Shown here piece by piece: positions 39,101-54,100 of a DNA stretch of 64,000 nt. A program made the position numbers and the translations under genes. Each line of letters starts with the position of its first letter. Position 1 is the first letter of the stretch. The notes under the pieces were generated by a model. The model searched no databases. It saw only the letters and a program-made list of their open reading frames with translations, and had not been told where the DNA came from. Source of the DNA: Procambarus clarkii (taxonomy: Eukaryota; Arthropoda; Malacostraca; Decapoda; Cambaridae); NCBI RefSeq assembly GCF_040958095.1, contig NC_091188.1, positions 3,139,181-3,203,180 on the forward strand, in the 5' to 3' direction.

Positions 39101-42100
39101 CGCCCACCAATTGTCTCCTTCACCAGCTCATTACCTACTCATGTCTATGTTTGGGGCAACAACACAAATTACAACTTAGGCCAGGTAAGTTCATTTATTT
39201 TAGCTTTGCTCAATGGCAGTGACCATTGAGGTATTTAAACCTCTTTGATCACCTCTTTAACACTTATAAAGTTTCTATGAAATATATGTACAAATTTTTA
39301 TTTTGAAATATATTAAGAGTAGATTTGTTGCAGACTAGCCAACATGCAAGAGGAACTCCAGAGTGTTTAGACTCATTACACCGTGAATGTCGTGTGATAA
39401 AAGATGTGGCGCTGAACAAGTTTCACACACTGTTTCTTGCTAGCAGTGGTCGTGTGTATACCTGTGGTCATGGCCAAGGAGGAAGGCTAGGACTGGAAAC
39501 CAACTCTCCAGTTATTACTCCACGCCCTATAAAGGCCTTCGTACACACTAATGTTATCAAGGTGGCTGCAGGACCAGACCATTCTCTGTTTTTAACTGAT
39601 TCTGGACAAGTAAGTATTGATTAGGAAAGAGCATCATGTGAATTTGTTCAAACATACAGTATATATTACTAGGAAGAGGTACCAGGAGGTGTCTGTCTTT
39701 TCCCCCACTCCCATTCCTCTTTTCTATCCTACACCTCCCTCTTCTCATCCTTCTTCCTCCCCTTTATCCCCCTCTCCCCTTCCTTCCCCCTTCAACTCTT
39801 CCCTTCCATTTCTCTCTTCTTCCCACCTCCCCCTCTATTTCCCTACTCCCACCCCATCCCTTCTTTTCCGCCCCTGTTCTTACTTCTCTGGCCTCCAACC
39901 TCGAACAGACAGATATTTCCATTTAACCCCAGCACTGTGCCGGCAGACATATTACCGGGTGTGCTGGTACACCAGCCGACATGGGATTGTGTTAGTATGT
40001 CATCAGAGTCAAAACTCCCATACATACAAGGGGGCACACATTTGCTTCTTCAGGTCTCCAGTAACCATCCCCAATCTTGAAAAAATTCCAGAGTCCCTCA
40101 CTTTCCTTCCATGGGCTTAGTAACGTGGCCTACGTTACTAAGCCCATGGAAGAAAGTGGTGATAACTTTCACCATGGAGCCTGCAACATTTATCGTCACT
40201 GGATCTATTTTAGCTGAGCCTTATCAGGCAGAAACTGCTTTGTAGGCCTGTTTTGTTTGTATTTGCTGTATGGTGCTTGGTACTCATTTAGATACACCAG
40301 AGTTGGCTCCCTGTAGTGTTTAGGGACTCAAGAGTTGGAGGGGTTGGTGATGTGTTTTTCTGGGGTATACATGTGTGACCTCCAGGGCTGGGAGGGAGCC
40401 TGAAGAAGGTCCCTGGGTGCTTTTCAACCCTGTTTGGTCTCTGGTACTGTCTATGGAGTGTTTCACTGTGAGCAGAGGATTATACTTATTCTCCATCCAT
40501 GTTTTCATATGTTGAAGTTTAGTCTTATAATAGTGTGAGGAGCCTGGTGGTATAGGGAAAGTTGAAGAGTGAGTTATTTGCCCATTTCAAATGCTAGTTG
40601 GGTATTTTGGTTCCCCCAATATTTTCACTTGGAATTATGTGTTTAATGTAATAAAATTTGCCTTTTTTGGGTAGTTGATTTCAATACTAGGAGATGGTTG
40701 ATCTTTGATCCACTTGCTCTACCTTCTCCTCCTTTGAGGGTTAAAATATTAGCTCTTACTCTCAGTTGGCTGAGATTGTCACTGGAGCCTGGTGTTGTGG
40801 GATGGTGCTGGGGTGCCAGTGCAGTAAGCACTGGAGAGATGCCGAAGTGCTGCCAAGAAAAGTGCATTTCATTACATTTATCACTTTGTATTATGTATAT
40901 TAATTGGTTTGTTTTCTCTTATTTTAGGTGTGGAGTTGTGGTACTAACTTGTATCACCAGCTGGGTCTCAGTCCCCCTCCAGAGAATGTTTATACTCCAA
41001 GAATGCTTACTTGGCACAAGTCTCATAAAGATGTAATCGTTGGTATTGGTGCAGCTAAATATCACTCTGTGATGTGGACTTCTCGAGTGCTTTATACATT
41101 TGGCCTCAATGCAGGACAGCTTGGTCACTTCAAGAATGCTAATGAATGCACTATTGTTACTCCTAGAAATGTAACATCAGTTGTTGTTAGAGAAGATAGT
41201 AATCTTGCCAGTGTGGCGGTCAGTGATGGAGCTACAGTGCTCTCAACTTCTAATGGAGATGTATATGTTCTTCATCAGTATCAGATTCGCAAAGTAGCTT
41301 CCAAGATGCATGGAGTGGTAAAAGTAGCCTGTGTTGGAGGCCATTTAGATTCTAAAGTTGGAGCTGATGGACTTATAGAGCATGGAGGTGATGACCTAAA
41401 GATTGCTGTTCTAACTGGACGTGGAACCGGTCATCTGTACCTGTGGACTGAACAGTCATCTCATTTGTCTCGCTGCCTTTTCAGTATTAACAGAGAAATC
41501 AGCTTAACTGATTTTTGTCTTGGTCGTCATTGTCTTGCAGTGGTAACAGATAATGGCGAAGCTTTCTCAGCAATTGTTTTGCCTGCTCGTGAACGCAAGA
41601 CGTCTGAAAAACCTTTAATTCGTAAATCTTGGGGATCATCAAGCCAACTCATTGAATTTCTTGATCGCAGTACTTGTGTTGTATTACGTTTAACTCGCAT
41701 TGTTGCATTACATCGCACCATTTGTGTTATGTGTGATCCAAAAGGTCTAAATTTTGCTGCCCTCCAGAATGAGCCAAATTCTTATTTGCTTGATTTACCT
41801 CAGGTAAGCACTAGCACTTTGAAGGAAGATTTTAAAACCTTACTGAAAGAAGAAAATGAATCTGACACAATACATGATGTTGTAATTTGTTGTGGGGCTC
41901 AAAAATTTTTTGCTCATTCCTATATTTTGGCCTGTCACAGTGGTTATTTCCGACACCGCCTCTTTAGCGTTAAAGAGAACTTAAAGAATGATAATGTGGA
42001 TGTCCAGAAGGAGTGGGGCACTCTTCATAACTCCGAAAAGAAGTATTTTACTCTCCAAGATGTTCCACCAGATATCTTTCAAGAGGTTCTTGTGTATATA

Positions 42101-45100
42101 TACACCGGTTCTTGCAAACTCATTTCTCAAGACTGTACTTCACATGGCCAGCTTCTGGATAATGTAACTGGAAACAATCCAAGTATGAATGATTGGGTGC
42201 TTAGTGAAAATTTGCAACAAAAGCCAAATCATTCAGTGATTAAAGAAGTGGAGCATTTACAATCTACCAACAAACAAAAGAAGAAAAAAGGAGGCAAGTT
42301 GTCAAGGGTGAAGACAGCAGGCACCCAACCAGTGCGAGCTGCACTTGCAGTTGCAAAGAAACTGGAAGTTACATCATTAGAAAGAGAACTTGATAAGATA
42401 AGAATATTGGATGGATATATTGAAGCAGAGTCGGGTGGATGTCAAAAGTAAGTTTTTCTTGAGAAGTTTTTTTTTACATTCACATAATTATCTGTTGGAT
42501 ACTCTGGTCTTATGTATTTTGTATTTATAATTTGAATTAATTCTTTATCCTGACAATTTATCTTATTTCCTGTAACTCATTCTATACAATATTTTCATTA
42601 AAAAAAAAAGCCTTAGGTGAAGGCTTCGCTATGTTTTTTGCTGCACAAATGTAATATCTGAAAAATCATTTGGTATACAGTATTATAATTTTTATTTGAA
42701 AACATTGAGTATTTTAACCTGTATGTGTTTTTTTTGTTATTTTTTAATTTGTATAAAATTTACTTCAATTTATCTGAAGCTTGCCATCTTTAGTGGCCTT
42801 CATAGGGGCAGGAAGCCTGCACCTTGTCAAATATCCCTCCATCTGAGAATCTTTTCCAGAGAAATTTTTTAACTAAATATTTGTCTTGATATTTATGGGT
42901 TCAGTGAGTAGGCAGTTCCACATATGTGTTTTACCTAGTAGGTGAAAAAATATCTCCTGTTTTCTATTCTTTATTGTGGATTTCTGTGGAGAGGCCCTTT
43001 GACTCTGAAGCTATACTGGGCTGATGTCTATGTATTAGACCGTGGTAAAAGTCAATTGATGGAGTTCTTAGCCTACTGGGGACCACGAGCCAGAACCTGA
43101 CCCCCCTCTGAGAAGCACGAGGATCAATGGCCTATAGATACCCCTATGTAGTTTGAAACAGTCTGTATCTGCTTCCAATTACATTGACTTGGATTTCTCA
43201 TTGATTTGAACCTGTCTCTGCCGATCTTCCCTTGTAGCAGGTTTATTTTTATCGCACCTCCAGCCATCCTCTCAGTGGTTCTTTGAGGTGTTGTGGGATA
43301 CCTTATGTCATGTTATGTTGCTTTTGTGCTCATCTTCAACTTGTTTCTGTGATTTTGTCCTTTTCTGTATTCTGTTTTTAGGGTGTGGTTTTGCTGCCCA
43401 TTGCTGTTGCCCTTAATTGTTTCGTCTTGGCAGAGCCCCTCTTGCTGGTTTTAAGATAGCGCTCTCTTATCTTCGTCTGCCCATGCCTCCCTTTGTCTTG
43501 ATCATTCTGTTCTCTCCGGCAGGCTCTCTCCCCTCCATAACGTTCTTCCCTTTTTATTCTATTGTTTTAGTGTTCCTGTCTCTTTGGGCTGTGTTTTATA
43601 GTTTCTGCCTTTGCCATCTCTTTTGGTGAAGTAGATGATGTTAGCTTTTTTGGTGGGGTCCTTTGGAGTTGCTTGGATTCTCTAGTCAGAGGTTCATTGC
43701 TATCTTTATCCTGTGGATGCTGTTCACTGCTACTTGTGTACCACTTGTGATCAGTACATTCAGGAGGTTACACTCTTTGTTAGCCGTGTGTCTTTGGTTT
43801 CTTGTTCCAGGCTGAGTTTTCTCTGGTGGTCTGGTTGTTACACTGGCTGAACATATTTCATCAGTTGCACAATGTTTGCAAAGTTTTGTTTTAAATGTGT
43901 AAATTGCAATTTAGGGTATGGAAGCCATTAGTTGCAGTGAGTTGTTAGTTGTTGTGAGGGGTTAAAAAAGGTAGGAATGTTTAATAGTTATTTGCAATTT
44001 TTTTTACAGGGATATGAAGTCTTGGGAAGAATATAAATACAGTCGGGAGAAACATCAGGAACTATGGGATGTGATGATCCGCAGCAAAACTGGAGACATT
44101 CTTGGCGCCCACAAATGCATCCTTGCTGCAAGATTAGAATATTTTCGTTGCATGTTTGGGGCTAGCTGGATTGAGGTAAAGCAACATTTTTTCATAACAC
44201 AATTAGCTTTTTTAAGCAATTGTACTTAAATATACTTCAGTAGCTTGTTGACCAGACCACACACTAGAAAGTGAAGGGACGACGACGTTTCAGTCCGTCC
44301 TGGACCATTCTCAAGTTATGGTCCAGGACGGACCGAAACGTTGTCGTCCCTTCACTTTCTAGTGTGTGGTCTGGTCAACATACTTCAGCCACGTTATTGT
44401 GACTTATCGCCTGCTTTAGCTGATTGATTTAGTTTAGGCACCAATGGAAGCATTATTATTGTAGAAACAATAATGATCACATTCCATTAGCTGTTCTTTT
44501 CTGTCTGTTCTGACACTGCAGTACCATCTGCTGGTCTACTTTCACATTTCCTATTGGCAACTACTGCTACTTCATTCCTTATATTTTTCCTTACTTCAGC
44601 CAATCTTTTCTAATTTATTTTCTCTGTTCATCTTAAGCTATAATCTTTGAGACGGTATAAACTGTCCATACAAGTCTTCTTTCAATGCAAGCTAGTCATG
44701 GCTGCTTCTCTTATATGTTACTTAAGCTAGCCTGTAGAATTTATTCTATTTAGTATTTCAAATTTTTTGTCAAGTCTTTATTTTACATATGGTTGTACTC
44801 ATAATGGAAGCAGGTAATGGAGGTAACAAAGCACCTAAGATACACAGGTGCAGATTGCTTTAATATACGATTTTATATTTATTGATCCATTTTTTATTTT
44901 AAACCAGGTTCTTGACTTATCTCAAATTTGTTTTTCTTTGACATGTTCCTAACTACTTATGTACCCAAGAAGGATGAGAGGCAAAAACTGGCCTCATCCT
45001 CCAGTGTCAACACTTCTGGCCAAGCTGCATTCCAGTATCTGGGACCCTTCAAAAGAAACCACCTCAAATTTTCCTGGAGTGGAAAAAAGCAAGACCCCAC

Positions 45101-48100
45101 AATGGTGGTGGGAAAGCAGCCAGTTTCAGGCAAGGTTCTGAACTATCAAGGATAGCTTAATGGGAGACGTAACAAGAACCTATGGTTTCTATAATATCAG
45201 AGACAGCAACACATGTTTGGTTATTGAAGAAAATATTTTGGCGCCACAGCTAAATAAAGTGGTTGGGAAAATGAATTATTCAGTTACTTTTGGGGAAGTT
45301 GCTGCATCTGGCAGTGAAGAGCAAGCAGCTTCCTTCCTGATTTGTTGTACAGATACTCAAGATCTGTTGACCAGGAGCTGTAAATTCTCACCAAAGAAGA
45401 CAGGGAGGCTCCCAAATTCCACTTTAGTCAAGGACTGTGACTGCAGCACCACCCTGCACTCAGCAGGAGCTTTAAAGGTAGCATCAGGGGGAAACTGTTA
45501 ATAAGCACCACACGGCATCCCATGAAACGGCACCAAGCAGAATCTGATTCCGTCTCTAGTGGAATTTCCATACCAATAACACTGGAAAATATACTGGGCA
45601 AGGGCCTAGTAGAGTTCTAGGACTACTCAACTCAAAGCGAGTATTGAAGCTGGCATTAGGTCACAAGACTTGTATGCTCAGCAGACCCCTAACCTAATCC
45701 TGTCACTCATAGACAATGCAAGTCAAGGACTATTCAGGTTCTGGCTGAAAATAAAAAATAACTAACCCCATGACAGAAGGAATATGGGAGGCTTTTGTGC
45801 ACCTAGAAACCTAAGCCAAGACTCATTTTCCTCTGCACTTCAAGTAGAAGGGATGATTCAAGACGAGAAACCCAAGCTGAACGCACTACCAACCCAACAC
45901 AGGAAAACTGACTACATCATTTCAGTAAAACTTGAGAGAGGTGTAAAGAAAGTGAAAGCTCTCATATGTGAAGTTCACTAAAACATAGGGGACATAGGAA
46001 AACATAGGAAACATAGTTCATAACAAAACATAAAACTAAAACATTCCTACTTATGAGGAAAACAGTTTCACGATGAAGTAATGCCTCTTAAATGGAAAAA
46101 AAAGAGAGGCCCACTATTAACTGTTGGTGTTCTCAGGGGAAGTCTGGATAGAATATGAGAGGGGATTACCACATACCTCTTGTTTAGGTTTCCCTTAATG
46201 AATACTGATTCTGTTTCAGGCTACTGCATCCAAATCACTGAACATGCCTTTACCAACCAGCGTACTTGTCATTATTCTGGACTACCTATACGAAGATGAA
46301 TCTCCCAAGCTACGTCATTGTCGAGATCCAGAATTTGTCTGCAATGTGCTAGCCGTTGCAGATCAGTTTTTTATTACTAGGTTACGGGAAATATGTGAAG
46401 ATGTCTTAAGTGGCTTGCTTACATTGAAGAATGCAGCAGAGCTATTGGAATTTGCATCAAACTATAATGCAGTTCAGTTAAAAGAAACTGCAATGCAGTT
46501 TATCAGTCTAAATCTCACTGCAGTATTAGAAAATGGGTAAGTTTATTTTTACACATTAATTTTTTTAGTGTATATAATTGGGTATTGCCAATATGTAATA
46601 CCATGGGATTACATATTTGTAAATACATTTCATAGGTCCTAAGTATTGTCAATAAAAACATCAAGATCTTTTCTTTATATAATATGAATTGTATTGAATA
46701 TTACAGTATTGGGAAACATGGTAAAGTGGAAGATAAAATTGTGTTTGGAATTAGACATGGTACCAAGAGCGTGTGCTCTTTTTTGAAGTTTGTGCACCGA
46801 GACACCTTGGTGCACAAACTTGGCTTCCTTGGTCCGCTCAGCAATGCATAAAATGTTTATAGTCAATTTATATTTTTTGAGTTATTTGATGGGTAGTTAC
46901 TATACATTTGGTGTCAAAATGTTCACAAATGAATTCTCTAGAGAATAGATGCAAAAATAAAAGAGCAATTGTAATTGCTTATGCATGACAGTGATGAATA
47001 TATGAATGTTCATGAATAGCAATAAAATGATGTGTTTTAGCTTCATTGGAATGTTTGAGATTGGATTATGGATGATGTGTTTTAGCATCATCGGAATGCG
47101 AAAGTGTTAATAAAGGGACATACCTGTACATACCATGCACCGGTGTTTTAAAGTATTCAATAACATTTTAAATATTTTAGGCTTGTTGAAAATCCTTGTG
47201 TATAGATTTTTGCTTTTTGGGAGGAAACCACTCGGTAGGTCTCTCGACCTCAACTTGGTGCCACTAAACTTTAGCAGTACACACCAGGCCTCTGAGACAT
47301 TTCCATAGCTTACTAGAAGCCAAGAACAAAATCTGTCTCGCACTTGAGGCAAGGGAGGTGAAAGGAATTGAAGATCAACAAAACACAGAAAAGCCACAAG
47401 AAAGCATAGGCACATCTAAACAAGAAATAACCAGGGACATACTATCTCAAATACTTCAAACTCGTAGATGTCCAAATTACAGGTACCAGTAATACAAGTA
47501 ATATGTCAAAAAGAAGAATGATAGACAGGAAGAGCTGTGCATTAAATACAATTTCAGTAATCAAAGGATTAATTGGGAATAAATAAACAAAACTAGCAAG
47601 CATCCAAGGGGGAAATGACCTAAGTATCAAGACCCCACGGAGGAATAGAACAATTGACTTCAAAGCATACAAAACCTGCTTTTAATATGTTCCTTTGCAA
47701 AAGATAAAGATCATCATCTTAGAAAGTGAACACAGATGACTAAAAAAAAAAAAAAAATGCTCAAGCAGGCACAAAATATCAAAGGAAACAATATAAACAG
47801 GCAGATTGAAGAAATAGAGCAGAAACTAAAGCGATCATACCAGGCTGAAGAAATTTTTATGAAGCCATGCATGAGATCGGAAGAAATTCAAAATTCTTTT
47901 TCACAAAATCTAAATTGTTACTGTATCCCCACCTACACTTACAATATAAGGTTCATACATAGAATGACAAAGAAATTAGTGAAATACCGAAAGAACTGTT
48001 TGAGGTATGTTTAACACCTTAATAGAAATATAAAAGTTGAAGATCTGGACAGCTTCTTCTTAAACGATAACTTTAACTTGAGCATTTTAACTGATATTAA

Positions 48101-51100
48101 CACAAGCACTACAGACACTTTGAAACTACTGATAGTTTTGACCTCCACCAACCTGTTTACTTAACTTGTTCCTATCACCTAGCACTCTGCAAAAGTGAAC
48201 TTTCTAATGTTTTTTGGCAGCTTTGTTTCCTGAGTTTAATGGGTAGTGAATCATTGTTTCCTTAGTTACAGTAGTATGCCTATGCTTAGATATACTGTAT
48301 TCAGGTACTGTATCTTAATATAGTTATGGGGAAAATGAATGTGTGTTATTGTATAACTAAAGTGCGAGACTTAATGCATGCAAATAGGGAAGGAATAACA
48401 GTTTTTACATTTCTAATGTCTTGCTCTACCTGGGAACTCATCTTCTGTAATTTGGCTTTGTTGTTGCAACTTTTACCTCATTGAGTGTGGGAAAAAGTTA
48501 ATATAGAATAATCATCATAATCTAGGAGAGTTATTATGCATCATGGCTGGTAATTATATTTTTTCTTTCCCCAGATCTTTGCTCTCTATCAGTAATAGTG
48601 ATGTGCTCGTAGAACTGAGTGGCTATTACAGAAGATTTATCCCTCGCATGTCCTGTCGGATGATGACTCCTCACAATTACCCTCCTTATGCAGACGAATT
48701 GGAGCAAATCCTCGAGGAGAGGCCATTTATATTACCAGAATCTGATGAAGAATGGGATGAAGACACTTCTGTTAAATGTAAGTGTATAAATTTTTCTAGC
48801 TGTGGAATATCTATTTTGCGTTTTGAGATAATTGCTGGTGTGGTGGTGCTTGTCTGTCTATAATGCTGTATAGCATTCATTATGAAATAAATGGACGAGT
48901 GCTGTTTTTGTATTAAATATAACTTAAATATTCTATATTCTGCTCTTCTTTCTGGGCTGCATTATCAGTTACTCACTTAGGCTAGGTCCTGTTTCCCCCT
49001 GACTGAAATATGCAGTCAGGGCTGGTCACCATTATGCAGCAAGGATATTTGTTAATGTTCTCTCTGGGTCATTCTGGCACAAAGGAGATATTGTAGAAAA
49101 CTTGATCCACCCCAGAATAATTTCCAGGAACTTCCTCCATCCTCCAGAGAAGCCAGTTTTGTCATTTTGTCGGATGATTTTAGGTCTTCTGTGCTTCAAG
49201 ATTTTTGGTATAATGCTCTAGTTCCAAACTTATGAAATACCCTCTTGTATGAGGGCTATTAATAAAGATTATAAATTCATTATTTTTCATCAAATAATTT
49301 CGTATTGGCATTTATATGTGGTAATCTCCGCTCTCACTCCTGTTTTAAGATGCAATATACAAGTGCATTCACTGAATTTTTCACAAATTCACAGGTGATA
49401 AACTGTTATCAGCTGGCGGAGGCTCAGGTTCAGCACGTAAAAAAAAGCGCCAGTACCGCAACAGTCAAGGTGATACACGTTCTCGGAAAACTTCGGCTTC
49501 TTCTGTTAGTTCCTCCGACTGTGATACTACCAGAGATATAGAGGAAGATCTGGAAACATTAGATTTTAGTGACCTAGAAGAGCGAGTTCCTTCTGAATCT
49601 CCAGATGGTAAGCCAGATGCAAAAAATAATTATTCAAAACTGCCTTCAATGATACATCCTACAGAAATTGAGGCTGTTTCTCAGGTTTCTCAAGGTTAGT
49701 GTGGTATTGTGTTAATTTTGTTTTAATAATTTAATATTCAGATTTTGTTTTATTTGTTAATATGCATTTGGTTATGTATAAATGTTTGATTTACTTGTAT
49801 ATTTGGTTATTCTGTTTTTAATCTCCTTGTTTACAGACAGTAATTCATGGCAGAAAGTTTGTAAGAAGAAGAGTGTAGTTGGTCATTCTGTCATGTTAGT
49901 GAAGTCACCGAGAGAATCACCACTTCCAGAAAATATTGAAATTGACCATAGGCCAACAGGAACTCCATCTCCACAAAAATCATCCCAAGCTGAGCTTGAT
50001 AAGACAGTCACACCCAGCAGGTACATATGTATACATTCTTTGGGGGAAGGCTTCCAGGGGTGGTTCCCCAAGTTACCCATCTAGAATCCTCCAAACCTTG
50101 GGTCTTATGCTGCCTTCTAATGAATTACGAGAGTTGTCTGGAGACCAGAGCAAGAATCAGGCCATATCAGTAGAGGAAGACCCCAGAAAGATAGTGCACC
50201 AAAACAAGCACTGATTGCACAACATTTGCAACCATGATGCTCACCACTAGTTAGCACCACTTGCTCCCCCCAAAAATGGCAGCTCTTGTGACCTGAGGGT
50301 TCTGGCCAGCCACCTCAGCTATTAAAGCATCTGCCTTGTACTTGTAGGCCCCTCCTAACCACTCTGCATACTCTGCCTCAACCCAGGTCATACTCCAAAC
50401 CTGTAGCAGGTTAGGTTAGTGTCTTTTAGGTTTCGTTGCTTTGGCCTGTAACCTGGGGCTGGTCCTTTCACCCAGTTGAGATGATTTACCTGCACACCTG
50501 CTCTAACAAGGTGGTCCTTTATGGACTTACCTCGCCTCCAGGCGATTATGGGAGGGTTTTGTGGGAATTTTACCCAGGATGGATGTTCACTGTACGTTTC
50601 CCTCATCCATGTCCATACTTCCTGGAGTTTTATCTTAAGCTGTACTGCTCGGCTGGGGAAGAAAAGGGTTGGGAGGATCGCTCTCTTGTCCTCCACTTGT
50701 TGTGTTCTAGGTCTGAGTAGCTCCGCCCTTGTGTTTTCTCAGAGTTTCTCCTGGGCCGCATGTATTATTGTCTCTGGGTAATCTCTGTTCCTGAACATAT
50801 CCCATAGGTCATCAAGCTGGGGGTATAGTATCTTATATATAGTATATAGTATAGTATATAATATAGGGGGTATTACTATACAAATACTATCTAAGCTTTT
50901 GAGAAAGAGTAAGGTAAGGTAATTATCAGGAGTAAGTGTTAGCCCATATGACTATGTAGCATAGGGAAGGGATATGAGGATAAGAATCTGAGATAGGTCA
51001 GAGGGAAGGAATAAGTAAAAAGTAGTTAATTCCTTCATAATAATAATGTGCTAATTTCTTAAAATTTCAGTGTCTCAGGAGCACCTGGAGGGGCTTCATT

Positions 51101-54100
51101 ACCCAAATTCCCAAGCTTGCAGAACTCCATGGTTGCCGTGCAGAAGACTGGGCAGCTGCCTAAAAACAGGTAAAGTTAACAAATAAAATGGGCCATATTT
51201 TAATTTATATTTCTGGCCTGGGGCTTCATTATCAGTAGCTTCCCAAACTAAACAAACACTAGTGTAGCTATGCCTTTGGGAGGTGCACAAGACCTTAGAC
51301 TCACCTTACCTATTGAAAGCCAGATAAGTGGTATTGGCTATGCATGGAACATTTAGTTCCATCAGAGCCATTGCTTTGTTTTTGTTAAATTTTCTGCTTC
51401 ATGTGTGTGTTTGGTGTCATTCTTATAGCATGTGCATTGTTACATGCACATAGCATTGTTAAGTTTAGTATGTCTAAGACAGGTACTGTACTCCCTGATT
51501 TACCCAATTTACTTGAGGGCCATTAACCCTAATGGCCTCAAAGAGGACAGGAAGCCGGCAGCTTGTTGAAGGACCCCCTTTTGCCTTGATAATCTTTTCC
51601 AAGCATATCTTGAAACTCAGCACTGTTTTGACAGTTACGGCTTTGGTGGATAGGTGGTTTCATGGGTTAATAACCCTATGGGTGAACAAGCATCTCCTGT
51701 TCTCGGTCCTATATTGTGGCTTGTTGAGCTTGAAACCGTTGTTCCTTGTTTGTGTTACATCTGATCTTCTGAAGAAAATATCCGAATCCATATCTTCTAA
51801 CCAGTTACTTTGTTTTAAATTATATGTAGTTGTATTCAAAGGTTATGCACATTATGGCAGCTGCATGCAAAGGGATGTGTATCCCCATAACTCCGTGTGG
51901 ATTTTATAAATACAGTACAGTTTTTTGTTAATAAAGGAGTCCTAGAGATGCCTCATTATAAGAAAGATATGTAAAACCCATGTTTCAATTCTCTTTTGTT
52001 AATTATATTATTGTAGTTGATGTGCTGTATTTGCTGAGACCATAGCCAGATAAACAGCCAGAGACAGACTAGATAAATTGTATAATGATAAAATTACTAA
52101 TAATCTGTTAAAACATGTTGAGGTTTAAAGAGTGGAGCATTTGACATTGAATTTCATTTGTGGCAGAAACCTAATATTTGTTGTGTAAAGCTTAGATGTT
52201 GGACAGTAGATCTGTTGCTGAATACTGAATTGTTTGTTTTAGGTGCTGAAAGACATAATATAACTGAATTTCCACACACAGGATCTACTTCAGATAGATT
52301 ACAGTTCTGGGATTCTAGTGCTGTATAAGGTAATAATACTGTATAAACAATTTATATAGCAAGACTGGCAAGATGTCTCAGAAGCAGCGCAAGAAACTGG
52401 CAGCAGAAGCAGCAGCTTCGGCAGCTTCGGCAGCAGAAGCAGCTTTACCTGTGGTATCAAAGATGCAAATACCAAACTCTACACCAAAAAAGTCTGCACC
52501 AGCTTGGGGTCAGTGATCATTACAAAGTTATTATCATCTTAGTTTTCTCATAATTTAAACTTGTGAACACTGAAAATGCTAGATTGATATGATCCTATGA
52601 GGATTTGACTGGTATCACAGTTTAATAAGTTCAAGCCATTACCTTAGTAAACTGATTTAAAAATTATTTAATATATCCGTGTAAAGTTGAAAATAATTGA
52701 AGGCGAGATAAAAGAATAGTGTTAAGGATGTTTTGAAGAGAAGAGTATCTGTATGAAAAAGTACAGTTTTGACGGCATGTAAATATCTAGTATTGCTGCT
52801 CAGTTAGACAATAGGAATAAGTATTATGGGGTGTATATTGATGAGCATAAAGTTTGAGAGTGGTGTGTTCACCTCACCAGAGCCCTGAGTGGGATGTGTC
52901 AGTTGGTGAGTTCTTTGCTTATTACTGTATATAATTTTATGTTGTAGTTTGGTGGTCTTCAAGTATTTCTTGATGGGTGGTAAGTGCATTTTACTTCCTT
53001 TAATTTTTCATGTAGTTTATTTTTGTAGTGAGTTGATCTCCGATCCACCACATCTATAGAGGAGGCAAGTTGATGCCTGCTCTCAGTTAGTAAAGATAGT
53101 CACTGAAACCTGGCATATCCATAGAGGCCTTGGAAGCTATAAGCTGAGAGAAGCTACTGAGCATACCTCCCAAACAGTGACGGTTAATTACATTTAATGT
53201 TCTTCTGTTTTCAGGCTCCACCAAAGATTTCATTGCTACAGCTACTTCTCCAACTAGTTCCCAGACACTGGCAGACATTATGAAGGCTGAGGAGGCAAGG
53301 GTAAAAAAAGTCAGTGCTCCAGTAGTAATTCGAAGCAGCAAAACCCTACATATGTCGGGTACTCCAGTCAGAAAAAGGTAAGTAATACTTTTGTACCAAA
53401 TTAATAAATAAAGTATCTATGTCAAGGAATACAGTATGAACTTATATTTTTTATTTTAACAGTATCATAATAATGTCTTAAGGATTTGCTTTCAACTTAT
53501 TGCACTTGTACACAAACACTATGGTACATTTTCTTTTGGGTGGTGGGGCATTTTTGGAAACTAATTTAGCACAGTAGTGATGCTGTTTGGTTGTGTTCAT
53601 TGTAGTTGGGTGATGGATCTTTAGCAGTTTTAGAATGATTCTTGTTGATTTTAAAGTTGTCCAGAATCATTTGAAATTTAAGTTTTTGTGCCCCAGTGAA
53701 CATTTACATCTTGGTAGAATGAGATACGGTGATTCAAAACCCACACATCTTAAAATGAAAAAAATGATGGCGTTTTGGTCTGTCCTGGACCATTATCAAG
53801 ATGTGTAATGGTTCAGGACAGACTGAAATGTCATCATTTCTTCATTTCAGATGTGTGGATTTTGAATCAACACTTCAGCCACATTATTAAGACTCGTCGT
53901 TTGCGGATTGAGATATGCTCTCGATTGAGTTCCTCATCCACCTTTTCTGGTAGGACCTCCTCACTAACTCAACCAAACTAAAAGCACTATGCAAATGAAG
54001 GGTCCTAAATTGTGGAACAATTTCCTAAATGTGATAAAATATTTAACTAGCCAGTATAAGAGAAGCAAATAAGTACCTAATTGATATTTTGTAGTCAATC

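Noticed and set aside
39617-40120. 167-codon frame rich in Ser/Pro
   Set aside because: Lies in an IBTK intron over a pyrimidine-rich tract; compositional, with no splice phase match.
45160-45501. Extra IBTK exon or separate gene
   Set aside because: No acceptor/donor pair gives a phase that keeps the IBTK frame, and BTB2 continues directly from 44175 to 46220.
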